In this document: positions 16,093 to 24,372 of the stretch, in pieces | How the letters are laid out: every line of letters begins with the position of its first letter | How positions within the stretch are numbered: position 1 is the first letter of the stretch | Source: Deltaproteobacteria bacterium | GTDB lineage: Bacteria; Desulfobacterota; Desulfuromonadia; Desulfuromonadales; Geopsychrobacteraceae | DNA: 64,000 bases | NCBI GenBank assembly: GCA_024280335.1 | Contig: JAJRQI010000061.1 | Location: forward strand, 1 to 64,000 | Reading direction: 5' to 3' | The notes under the pieces: model-generated | The model's input: the letters and a program-made list of their open reading frames with translations, nothing else | Databases searched by the model: none | What the model was told of the DNA's origin: nothing | Translations under genes and position numbers: made by a program

Positions 16093-17877
16093 ATGCCCGA
16101 CATTTCATCCGGGGGGCTGTCCAGCGGTACTGACTCCCCGCCGCAACTGACCGAACAACTGACTCGTGCAATCGATTGCCTTGCCGGGCTTGCTAACGAT
16201 TACGCAGACCATCGGGCTGAACTGGAGCTGGTGCGCCAGCGGCTGGGCGAGGGACGTTTTCATCTGGCGGTTCTGGGTCAGTTCAAACGGGGCAAGAGCA
16301 CCCTGCTCAATGCGTTGCTCGGTGATGACCTGTTGCCGACCGATATCCTGCCGGTGACGGCAATCCCGACCTACATCAAAGCCGGAGACGAGCTGAGCGC
16401 GCAGGTTTATTTCGTCGATCGCAGCGAAGTCGAATATTTTATCCCGGAGAATAAATCGGCGCTGGCTGTTTTTCTGGCCGAGTACGTGACCGAAGCGGGA
16501 AATCCACATAACCAGCGCCAGGTCAGTCGCGTCGAGATCAGCCATCCTGCTGCCTTGTTGCGACAGGGTGTGGTGCTGATCGATACGCCTGGCATCGGTT
16601 CGACCCTCAAGCACAATACTGAGGTCGCCCATCAAATCCTCCCTCAGTGCGATGCTGCCCTGTTTCTGGTTTCGCCCGATCCGCCGATCACCGAGATGGA
16701 ACTTGATTATCTGCAGCAGATCAAGCAGCGGTTGCCGCGCACTTTTTATCTGCTGAACAAGGTCGATTTTCTTGATGAGCAGGATTTGGCGGCATCCCTG
16801 AATTTTCTGGCCGAGCAACTGCAGCGTTTTTACCCTGAAGCTCCGCCGATCATGCCGATTTCGGCGCGTAAGGGGTTGCAAGCGAGACTAGATGGTGATG
16901 CGGTCGGCTGGCAGAGAAGCGGCATGCAACCGGTTGAGCAGCAGCTGATCGATTTTTTGGCCGATGAAAAACAGCAGACCCTGCAACTTGCGCTGACCCG
17001 GCGCACCGGTGACCTGCTGGCCGAAGTAATCATGCAGCTGCAGCTGTCGCTCAGTGCTTTGAAATTACCTGAAGATGAGCTGCACCAACGTCTTGCTGAT
17101 TTCAGGCAGTCACTCCCTGCAATCGAACGTGAGCAGCAGGCTGCGGTTGATCTGCTTGCTGGTGATTTAAAGCGGGCGATTGCCCGCTTGGCTGTGGAGA
17201 TTGAGGCGTTGCGTGACCAGGTCAAGCAACAGATTCTCATCCAGGTGGAACGTCACCTGCAATCGGTGGAAGATCCGGAACAGATGGAACGCTTGGTCCG
17301 TGAAACCATTGTTGCAGAGACCGATCAATTCTTCGCCCCGGCGATGCGTACGGTTGCCGAGGTGATCCGACAGGATGCGACCCGGTTGCTGACCATCCAT
17401 CAGGAGCGTAGCAACAAATTGATTGAGCAGGTCCGTCAGACTGCTGCTGAATTGTTCGATATCCCTTATCGGGCACCGATTGCGGGGGCCTCCTATTCTC
17501 CGTTTGCGGCACCGGCCTGGAGCAATGATCTGTTCACTTCTGATATGGATCCGTTAGGGCAGAGGCTGTCGCGTAAATTTTTCACCAAGAAGTATCGACG
17601 TAAGCGGACCAGCAACCGGTTGCGTGAGGAGAGCCGCAAGCTGTTGAACCGGAACGTCGAGCAGATCAACTGGGCTTTGCGGCAGAGTCTCGATGAAAGT
17701 TTCCGCCAGTTCGGGGCCGAGTTGAGGGAACAGCTGGAAAAGACGATAACGGCCACCCGCAAAGCGATGGAGGTGGCTTTGCAGCGCAGTGTCTCCGTTT
17801 CGCGCGAAACGGCTGCTGACGAAATTCGGTTGCAGCAGGCATTGCGGACGCTTGAAGAGATTAAGGGGGGGGATTGA
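16093..17877 (+). CDS. bacterial dynamin-like GTPase
   Basis: The protein has 594 residues. The G domain spans about residues 50-280: P-loop GQFKRGKST, a switch threonine in PVTAIPTY, G3 DTPGIGS and G4 NKVD. Long helical segments follow (about 310-450 and 530-594), typical of the bundle signalling element and stalk of dynamin superfamily proteins. A short hydrophobic, Pro/Ala-rich stretch near residues 460-480 (IPYRAPIAGASYSPF) may be the membrane-contacting tip. Family members bind and remodel membranes after stress or phage attack, but the role here is unknown. It is a single gene ended by a shared terminator. Confidence 0.85.
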   Translation: MPDISSGGLSSGTDSPPQLTEQLTRAIDCLAGLANDYADHRAELELVRQRLGEGRFHLAVLGQFKRGKSTLLNALLGDDLLPTDILPVTAIPTYIKAGDELSAQVYFVDRSEVEYFIPENKSALAVFLAEYVTEAGNPHNQRQVSRVEISHPAALLRQGVVLIDTPGIGSTLKHNTEVAHQILPQCDAALFLVSPDPPITEMELDYLQQIKQRLPRTFYLLNKVDFLDEQDLAASLNFLAEQLQRFYPEAPPIMPISARKGLQARLDGDAVGWQRSGMQPVEQQLIDFLADEKQQTLQLALTRRTGDLLAEVIMQLQLSLSALKLPEDELHQRLADFRQSLPAIEREQQAAVDLLAGDLKRAIARLAVEIEALRDQVKQQILIQVERHLQSVEDPEQMERLVRETIVAETDQFFAPAMRTVAEVIRQDATRLLTIHQERSNKLIEQVRQTAAELFDIPYRAPIAGASYSPFAAPAWSNDLFTSDMDPLGQRLSRKFFTKKYRRKRTSNRLREESRKLLNRNVEQINWALRQSLDESFRQFGAELREQLEKTITATRKAMEVALQRSVSVSRETAADEIRLQQALRTLEEIKGGD

Positions 17878-17936
17878 GGGTCAGCCTCCCCCTTGATTAA
17901 AGGGGGATTTGCCCCTCAGTAAGAATCAAATCGGAC

Positions 17937-17973
17937 AAAAAAGCCGGATCTGTTAACTAGATCCGGCTTTTTT
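17937..17973. terminator. bidirectional terminator between the dynamin-like gene and rne
   Basis: GCCGGATC (17943-17950) and GATCCGGC (17960-17967) form the stem. An A-run on the left and a T-run on the right make it work in both directions for these convergent genes. Confidence 0.88.
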
Positions 17974-17977
17974 GAGT

Positions 17978-20704
17978 CTATTCTTTAGCTGCTTCCTCGG
18001 GCTTGGCAGTTTTCCTTGGCCTGCCAGGGCGTCGCTTCGGTTTTTCCTCATTGCCGGCAGACTCGACAGTTGCCGATGTCGGTTCAGCTGTCACCTGCTT
18101 TGTTGCCCGTCGCGTGCGCGGTTTCGGTTTCGGTTTTGCTGCGCTCGTTTCAGTCTTTGTTTCGCTTGAGGTCTCCTCGGCGGTTTTCTTTATTGCCCGG
18201 CGAGGGCGACGTTTCGGTGTCTCTGCCGGGACGGTTTCGGTTGCCGTAGCAGTCGTTTCGACTGGCGCTTCCGCTGCCGGTTTCTTCCGTGGTCTGCCGG
18301 GCCGCCGCTTCGGTTTCTCCTCCGGAGTCACCGCATCCAGCGGTGTAGCCGCAACTTCAGGTAGTCCCTCTTCAGGGGTCTTTTTTGTTGTCTGTCGAGA
18401 GCGGCGCTTCGGTTTTTCTGCAGGCTTTTGTCCTGGTGCGACCTCTGCCTTTGTCTCCTCAGCAGTGACCTCGACTTTTTTGCTGCTGTTACGCGTCCGG
18501 CGCTTCGGCTGCTCCTCTACGGCAGGTTCTTCCTGTGTTGCCTGGCCGGTGCTCACCGCTGTTTCTGCGATTTTATTCTCGGCAGTTTTTGTGCTGCGGC
18601 GCGGCGGCTTTTCTTCCGGCTCTGTTTCAGCGATATCAACCTCTTCGCTTACCGCTTCAGTCGGTTTCTTTGCCGGTTTGCGTCTGCGTCGTTTCGGTTT
18701 TTCCGCAACCGGGACTGCCTCGGCGGTTTTTTCTTCTGTCACTTCGGCTGCTGTTGCAGGAATCTCTGGCTCTTCAGCCGTTTTCTTTGTCGCCGGCTTA
18801 CGGGTCCGGCGCTTTTTCGGCTGATCCAAGGTTGCCGTGTCTGGCACCTCTGAGGCTTTTTCTTCTGTATCCTCTGTTTTTACATCGGCTGGCGGAACCT
18901 GAGCCAACGCTTCCGGTAGCCCGGCAATTTCAGTTGTTGGTTCGGTAACCGCTGTTTCCTCTGTCGTTTGCAGTGCTTCGGTATCTGTCGGCTGATCCGC
19001 TTTCCGCCGTCTCCGGCGACGGCGACGGCGACGACTTTTTGTTTCCCCTGCTTCCGTTTCAGTTGCCGGTTCGGTCGTTGCTTCGTCCGCTACGGAGGCT
19101 TCCTCTGTGTTCAGTGGGGTTGCCGCGGTTGTTGGCTCGGCAGTCTCTTCTTGCTGGGCTGCGGCCAAAGCGTTTTCGATCTGGTTGGCATGGGAAACCG
19201 GGGCGATTTCGCGGCTGTCCGCACCATTCTTTTCTCGTTTGTGCAGCTCGATGTCGAGCTGACCGGGGGTCATGTCGGAACGGCCGATGATGCTGACTTT
19301 CAGGTTGAGGCGTTTCTCCAAGTCAACCAGAGACTGGCGTTTGCTGTTGAGTAGATCGTTGGCAACCTCGATCGGCACGCTGGCCTCGATGTGGCCGATA
19401 TGCCCTTTGGAAGCCGCCGCATGGATCTGCCGCAGCAGCGCTACCGCCTGATTTTCAGCACTCTTGATTCGTCCTTTGCCCAGGCAGTGGGGACACTCCA
19501 GGTAGGAACCGACGCTCAGGGTCGGTTTGAGCCGTTGCCGGCTCATTTCCATCAGGCCGAACTGGCTGATTCGACCGACGGTAACCTTGGCTTTGTCATC
19601 TTTTAATGATTTGCGCAATTCCTGTTCGACTTCACGAATATGCTTGCGGTCGCGCATGTCGATAAAGTCGATCACCACCAGTCCGCCGAGATCGCGCAAG
19701 CGCAGTTGCCGACCGACTTCAGCCGCTGCTTCCAGATTTGTTTTAAAGGCGGTCGCTTCAATGCCGCTTTCGCTCGACATTTTTCCCGAATTGACATCTA
19801 TGGCGACCAGGGCTTCTGTCTGGTCGATGACGATCGAGCCGCCGGAGGGGAGTGGGATCTGGTTTTTCGCCAGAGCGTCGATCTGCTCTTCAATCTGATA
19901 GCGGGAGAAGACCGGCCGCCGCTCGCGGTGTCGTTTGACCAGTGCGGTCTGCTCCGGCATCACCAGGGCGAAGAAGTCTTTGGTTTCCTGATAAACTTTC
20001 TGATCGTCGATCAGCACCTCATCCATCTCGGTACTGAAATAATCACGAATTGAACGGATCACCAGGTTCGATTCCTGATAGAGTTGGGCCGGGGCCTTGA
20101 CCTGATCCTTGCGCGCGACGATCCCTTCAAAGAGGCGGACCAGATAGTCGAAATCACGCCTGAGTTCCTCTTTTTCCTTGCCGATTCCGGCGGTGCGGAC
20201 GATGTAACCCATCCGCTCCGGAAGATCCAGTTCGGCCATCGTGCGTTTCAGCTTTTTCCGTTCCGGGTCATCCTGGATTTTACGCGAGACGCCTTTGGTG
20301 GTGCTGTCCGGCATCAAAACCATATAGCGACCGGGAACTGATAGATTGGTCGTCAGTGCCGCCCCTTTGTTGCCGCGCTCTTCCTTGACGATCTGGGTCA
20401 GAATTTCCTGGCCGCGATGCAGAATGTCGTTGATTCTCGGCCGTCCTTTGCTTTCTTCTTTTTTCGGGTAGAGATTCGGATGGATTTCGCCAATCTGCAG
20501 AAAACCGAGTTTCTCGGCGCCATAATCGACAAAAGCGGCCTGCAGCCCGGATTCAACCCGAACCACCACCGCTTTGTAGATGTTCCCTTTGGTCTGTTCC
20601 TGCCCGGCGATCTCGATATCGAGCTCGCTTAATACCCCATCAACAACGATCGCCACCCGATTTTCCTCCGGGTGGGAGGCGTTGATCAACATCTTCTTGC
20701 TCAT
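17978..20704 (-). CDS. rne: ribonuclease E/G family endonuclease with long repetitive basic tail
   Basis: The enzyme should cut single-stranded RNA in mRNA decay and rRNA/tRNA maturation. The catalytic half (about residues 1-510) has an S1 domain (GNIYKAVVVRVESGLQAAF), the two Mg-binding aspartates in VAIDVNSG and VVIDFIDM, and the zinc-link CPHC-x-GKG near residue 405. The remaining 400 residues are low-complexity: acidic Thr/Ala/Glu/Pro stretches alternate with about ten basic blocks such as KPKRRRRKPAKKP and KRRPGRPRKK. Two blocks contain the AT-hook core RPGRPRK. In E. coli RNase E the disordered tail carries RNA-binding arginine-rich sites and degradosome contacts, so a similar role is likely here. 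ATG20704 starts with MSKKMLINA, as in the family. Confidence 0.92.
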   Translation of the reverse strand: MSKKMLINASHPEENRVAIVVDGVLSELDIEIAGQEQTKGNIYKAVVVRVESGLQAAFVDYGAEKLGFLQIGEIHPNLYPKKEESKGRPRINDILHRGQEILTQIVKEERGNKGAALTTNLSVPGRYMVLMPDSTTKGVSRKIQDDPERKKLKRTMAELDLPERMGYIVRTAGIGKEKEELRRDFDYLVRLFEGIVARKDQVKAPAQLYQESNLVIRSIRDYFSTEMDEVLIDDQKVYQETKDFFALVMPEQTALVKRHRERRPVFSRYQIEEQIDALAKNQIPLPSGGSIVIDQTEALVAIDVNSGKMSSESGIEATAFKTNLEAAAEVGRQLRLRDLGGLVVIDFIDMRDRKHIREVEQELRKSLKDDKAKVTVGRISQFGLMEMSRQRLKPTLSVGSYLECPHCLGKGRIKSAENQAVALLRQIHAAASKGHIGHIEASVPIEVANDLLNSKRQSLVDLEKRLNLKVSIIGRSDMTPGQLDIELHKREKNGADSREIAPVSHANQIENALAAAQQEETAEPTTAATPLNTEEASVADEATTEPATETEAGETKSRRRRRRRRRRKADQPTDTEALQTTEETAVTEPTTEIAGLPEALAQVPPADVKTEDTEEKASEVPDTATLDQPKKRRTRKPATKKTAEEPEIPATAAEVTEEKTAEAVPVAEKPKRRRRKPAKKPTEAVSEEVDIAETEPEEKPPRRSTKTAENKIAETAVSTGQATQEEPAVEEQPKRRTRNSSKKVEVTAEETKAEVAPGQKPAEKPKRRSRQTTKKTPEEGLPEVAATPLDAVTPEEKPKRRPGRPRKKPAAEAPVETTATATETVPAETPKRRPRRAIKKTAEETSSETKTETSAAKPKPKPRTRRATKQVTAEPTSATVESAGNEEKPKRRPGRPRKTAKPEEAAKE

Positions 20705-21160
20705 TTTCTAGTAAACCTTTCTGGCCGCCGGTTCGGCGGGACATCCCGGATTCTTCCACGCCTTGACCTCACCGCTTGATTGCGGGGTCTGCATATGGAA
20801 CATCCGGGTCAATAGTGGATGCGACCAAATAAACCGATTCGGTCGCATCAAATTTGTCAGCCTATGCTTTGCCGGTCTCAACGCAAACAGAGCGGAGACG
20901 CGAGAAAACTCGATTTGTGCCGTTACTATATCAGATAAAAAGAATCTGTAAAATCGAATAAACGCCGGAGAGAGATTTTCTGACTCGTTTCACTGATCGA
21001 GCAGATGTTGGTTACCTGATTTAACCGCTGTTTTTGTCGGTTGCGATTGGCTGGAACCTCGAGGTTAAGATATATTGTTGACTGCGAATTCACAGTGTAA
21101 ACCGTATGAAGTGCAGGTTTTTGCTACAATTAAGAGATCTCTGTCAACGGGAGCCAGCCG
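20705..21160. other. 456-bp divergent intergenic region with a strong hairpin (rne leader)
   Basis: The region lies between divergent rne and the HD-GYP gene. A perfect 9-bp inverted repeat GATGCGACC/GGTCGCATC (20818-20826/20841-20849) sits 114-145 bp ahead of the rne start and would be in its leader RNA. E. coli rne is autoregulated through leader hairpins, so feedback is possible here but not shown. No second structured RNA was recognised. TACAAT at about 21125 could be a -10 for the HD-GYP gene, with a weak -35. Confidence 0.45.
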
Positions 21161-22147
21161 ATGTTCGAAAACCACCATAATAACGAAGTGAGATCCATCC
21201 GGCGTAAGGTATTTATCGTTCTTCTCGGGATTGTTCTGGTCAGTATCTTGCATTTTATGACCCGTACCAGTGATCAGGGTCTGCATGTCTGGCATATTTT
21301 CTTTCGCAAACTCTATTTCATTCCGATTCTTGCCGGTGCGGTCTGGTTTCTCTTGCCGGGAGCCATTATTACCGCGATCGCTGTGATTGGGGTTTATGCT
21401 CTGCATCTGTTGTTTGACTGGTCTCAATTTCAGATGGAGAGAATGAACCAGATCGGCGAGATGGCAAGTTTCCTGCTGTTTTCAGTGGTGGCAGGAGTCC
21501 TGGTAACGCTTGAGCGCCGAGCTGAAACAAAAGCGGAGCGGGTCCGCAGATATGCGGAACGGGAAAAGATTGCAACGGTGGTCGCGTCGCTCAGCGAAAC
21601 CCTGGGCGCGCGTGATCCTGATACCCTTGCTCACTCTCAGCGTGTCGCCGGGTTGGCTGCGAGATTCGCCCGTTTTCTCAAGCTTGCCGAGGAAGAAGTT
21701 CAGGACCTTTACCTGGCAGGTCTTCTTCACGATATCGGTAAAATCGGGATCCGCGATGATGTGCTGCTCAAGCCCGAGGTGCTCACGGCAGAGGAGCGTC
21801 AACAGATCATGGAGCATCCGCGGATCGCTGAAAAAATTCTTAAGCCGGTCGGTTTTCCAGCGGTGAGCCGCTACGTTGCGGTGCATCATGAAAACTGGGA
21901 TGGGACAGGATATCCCGAAGGGCTGCAGGGTGCTGCTATCCCGTTGGCCGGTCGGATTCTGGCGATAGCGGATACTTTTGACGCCTTGCGTTCGGATCGG
22001 CCTTATCATCAGGGGTTGAATCCTGATCGCCAGGTCAGGAAAATCATGGCCGGTATGGCCGGCAGTAAGCTGGATGCAGAACTGTTGCAGCAGTTTTGGC
22101 GGTGCGTTGAGGAATCTCCGAGTATGGATTTTTACGAGAAGAATTAG
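21161..22147 (+). CDS. membrane HD-GYP phosphohydrolase (putative cyclic-di-GMP phosphodiesterase)
   Basis: The protein has 328 residues. About four membrane helices (residues 18-115) form an unclassified sensor region, then a short coiled linker leads to an HD-GYP domain (about 135-320). Visible metal ligands and signatures are LLHDIGKIGI, the HH pair in AVHHENWDG, the intact GYP in GTGYPEGL, and FDALRSDRPYH. HD-GYP proteins hydrolyse cyclic-di-GMP to GMP, and an intact GYP supports activity. No periplasmic domain of note is present. The gene appears to be transcribed alone. Confidence 0.9.
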   Translation: MFENHHNNEVRSIRRKVFIVLLGIVLVSILHFMTRTSDQGLHVWHIFFRKLYFIPILAGAVWFLLPGAIITAIAVIGVYALHLLFDWSQFQMERMNQIGEMASFLLFSVVAGVLVTLERRAETKAERVRRYAEREKIATVVASLSETLGARDPDTLAHSQRVAGLAARFARFLKLAEEEVQDLYLAGLLHDIGKIGIRDDVLLKPEVLTAEERQQIMEHPRIAEKILKPVGFPAVSRYVAVHHENWDGTGYPEGLQGAAIPLAGRILAIADTFDALRSDRPYHQGLNPDRQVRKIMAGMAGSKLDAELLQQFWRCVEESPSMDFYEKN

Positions 22148-22320
22148 AAAATATTTAGAAAATGCTTTTAATGGAGATAGATCGGTGTATTATAGTTTCT
22201 CCTGCGGATTAGGGTATTCTTTATGTTAAGCAGACGTTGATTGAGATCAGTCTTTTCATCCGCAGGTTGAGCTGGAAATTTCAGTAACCGTCGTAATTTT
22301 CAATAGAAAGGAATCTGTCG

Positions 22321-22848
22321 ATGTCACCTACTCCAATCCTGTTAATGCTCCTGTTCTTCCTTCCCTTTACTTCTCTAGCGACGGAAGACAATCAACAGCA
22401 ACGCTTCGATCAGATCATGAAGATGAAAATGGCACAGATCACCGAAGCGACCGAAGAATTGCTGGACCGAAAGTATCCAGATCACGATTGGGATCAGTAC
22501 AATTTTCCTGACTACGCATTTCTCAATGATGGCATTGAGATGGGGTACCGGATTGCGGTTGTTGCACCGGAGCTGCTGGGGAAGATCAATGCTGAAGCGA
22601 CCGATCAGGGGATTCCTTGCTACTGTTTTTGTGGTGCCATGGGGCATCGTGACTTATTGGCCTGCTTTCTCAAGGATGGAAAGCTCGACAACGGCTACGA
22701 CGACCATGCCTCCGGTTGTAATATTTGTTATGGCCAGGCGATGCTGGCTTTACTCTGGCAGGACGCTGGGGCCAGCCATGATGAGATTCTTGCCGGTATG
22801 AAAGTTAAGTTTGCCCGCTTGATACAGATGCGCGAAAAGAATCAGTAG
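22321..22848 (+). CDS. exported PCYCGC-motif protein
   Basis: The protein has 175 residues with a signal peptide (LLMLLFFLPFTSLA). The core has PCYCFCGAMGHRDLLACF at about residues 99-116 and HASGCNICYGQA about 20 residues later, giving six Cys and several His in a short span. This is the PCYCGC family of exported proteins, whose function is unknown; the Cys/His pattern suggests a metal, possibly copper. It lies just before the CusCBA-like efflux genes but is separated from them by 214 bp with a palindrome, so co-transcription is uncertain. AAAGGA precedes the ATG. Confidence 0.75.
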   Translation: MSPTPILLMLLFFLPFTSLATEDNQQQRFDQIMKMKMAQITEATEELLDRKYPDHDWDQYNFPDYAFLNDGIEMGYRIAVVAPELLGKINAEATDQGIPCYCFCGAMGHRDLLACFLKDGKLDNGYDDHASGCNICYGQAMLALLWQDAGASHDEILAGMKVKFARLIQMREKNQ

Positions 22849-22875
22849 CGATAACAAGATTACAGAGCTGCCACA

Positions 22876-22919
22876 AACTGTTGAATATCCTGCCCGCACG
22901 TGTAGAATATTCAACAGTT
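22876..22919. repeat. 13-bp perfect inverted repeat, possible operator or hairpin
   Basis: AACTGTTGAATAT (22876-22888) and ATATTCAACAGTT (22907-22919) flank an 18-bp spacer. No T-run follows, so it is a poor terminator. The same core (TTGAATATTCAA) forms a closed palindrome at 39622-39643, so it may be a repeat family or a regulator site. Here it sits upstream of the metal efflux operon. Confidence 0.5.
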
Positions 22920-23062
22920 CTGTTTGGGGCAGGCTTCACTTTTACGGAAAACCGGCCAGATCGTGGGCCGCAATCTGTTGGCACATAAATTGATATTGTA
23001 TTCGCAGGTAGGTGATTACCGAGGCTGGGATCCTGGCCATATTTAATTGTAGAGGAGAAATA

Positions 23063-24370
23063 ATGAAACGGATTCGGGTGATGATTCTAGCCCTGTTGAT
23101 CAGTTGTGCGTGCTTCGGTTCGGTTGCCGGGGCCACGGCGGAACCGGAGCTTTTGACGCAATTGCTGGAAGAGGCGGACCGGAACAATCCAGAGCTGCAG
23201 GCCGCTCGGGAGCGTGCCGAGATGGTCAGTTTTACCATCGACCAGGCGAACTCTCTGGATGACCCGATGCTGGGTATCGGCCTTATCAATATTCCGATTG
23301 ATAAACTGAACACCTCTTCCACGCCGATGTCTGGCGGGACCCTGACCCTGTCGCAGAAATTCCCTTTCCCTGGGAAACTGATCGCCAAAGGCGAGATGGC
23401 CAAGCAGAGAACCATCTGGTATGCCAAAGCTTATGAGGATGCTCGTCTGAAGCTGCGGCAGCAGGTGAAGGATGCCTGGTATCGGCTGCTTTATCAGCGC
23501 CAGGCGATCGACCTGACTCAGCAGAATATCGATATTCTCGATGATTTTATCCGTCTCACTGAAACCCGCTACAAGGTCGGCAAAGGTCTGCAGCAGAATG
23601 TGCTCAAGGCACAGGTCGAACGTTCCAAACTGTATGACAAACTGTTAACTCTGCAGCAGAAAGAAGAGGCCACCCTGGCTGAACTGAACAGCCTGGTTGA
23701 TCGGGACACCGACCAGCCGCTGGAAGAACAGCCGATCCCAGAGATCGGGCATAGTGCTCTTGCTCTGGCCGATTTACAGAGTCAGGCGAAGCAGCGACGC
23801 CCTCTGTTCGGGGCTTACCGCTCGCTGATCGATCAGTTCGAAGAGCAACGAAAGCTGGCCAAGCTTGATTATAAGCCGGATTTCAACGTCTGGGCCGGTT
23901 ACCGCTGGCGGAATGACCAACTACCTGACGGCGGCAGTGATTTTATCAGTACCGGCGTGACGATCAACCTGCCGGTCAAGAACCGCCGTCGTTCTGCGGC
24001 TGTTGCCGAAGCCGATTCCGGCCTGCGGATGGCCCATCGGCGTTTCCAAAACTTCCGCAGTCAGGTCGATCTGGATATCCATCGTGCTTTGACCCGGATG
24101 AATGAAGCGATGGCGCAGACTGACCTTTATAAAACCGGAATTATCCCGCAGGCGGATCAGACCTTCAAGGCGACTCTGGCCGCATACCAGGTCGACAAAG
24201 TCGATTTTCTCGACCTGCTCGATTCGTTGCTGACCCTGTACCGTTATGAAATCGACTACTACCGGGCTTTGACCGACCATGAACGGGGTCTCGCCATGGT
24301 GGTGTTTGCTGCCGGCCTTGAGAACGGGACGTTGACCGACGTTTCTCGTCAATCCAGCGAAGGACAATAA
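23063..24370 (+). CDS. TolC-family outer membrane factor (CusC/CzcC-like)
   Basis: This is the outer membrane channel of a tripartite metal efflux pump. The 435-residue protein has a signal peptide (ILALLISCACFGSVAGA) and two OEP repeats of long periplasmic helices. The LSQKFPFPGKL segment near residue 95 and TRYKVGKGLQQNVLKAQ near residue 170 are typical of the CzcC/CusC branch. No lipobox Cys is evident. ATG23063 has GAGGAG just upstream and starts the signal peptide, so it is preferred over ATG23012. The adaptor gene begins 2 bp after its stop, giving the order outer channel, adaptor, pump. Confidence 0.88.
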   Translation: MKRIRVMILALLISCACFGSVAGATAEPELLTQLLEEADRNNPELQAARERAEMVSFTIDQANSLDDPMLGIGLINIPIDKLNTSSTPMSGGTLTLSQKFPFPGKLIAKGEMAKQRTIWYAKAYEDARLKLRQQVKDAWYRLLYQRQAIDLTQQNIDILDDFIRLTETRYKVGKGLQQNVLKAQVERSKLYDKLLTLQQKEEATLAELNSLVDRDTDQPLEEQPIPEIGHSALALADLQSQAKQRRPLFGAYRSLIDQFEEQRKLAKLDYKPDFNVWAGYRWRNDQLPDGGSDFISTGVTINLPVKNRRRSAAVAEADSGLRMAHRRFQNFRSQVDLDIHRALTRMNEAMAQTDLYKTGIIPQADQTFKATLAAYQVDKVDFLDLLDSLLTLYRYEIDYYRALTDHERGLAMVVFAAGLENGTLTDVSRQSSEGQ

Positions 24371-24372
24371 TC

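Noticed and set aside
18003-18824. 273-codon plus-strand open frame opposite the rne tail
   Set aside because: It is the complement of the repetitive basic tail of RNase E, and its Ser/Val/Phe-rich translation only mirrors the repeat; no start signal or homology is apparent.
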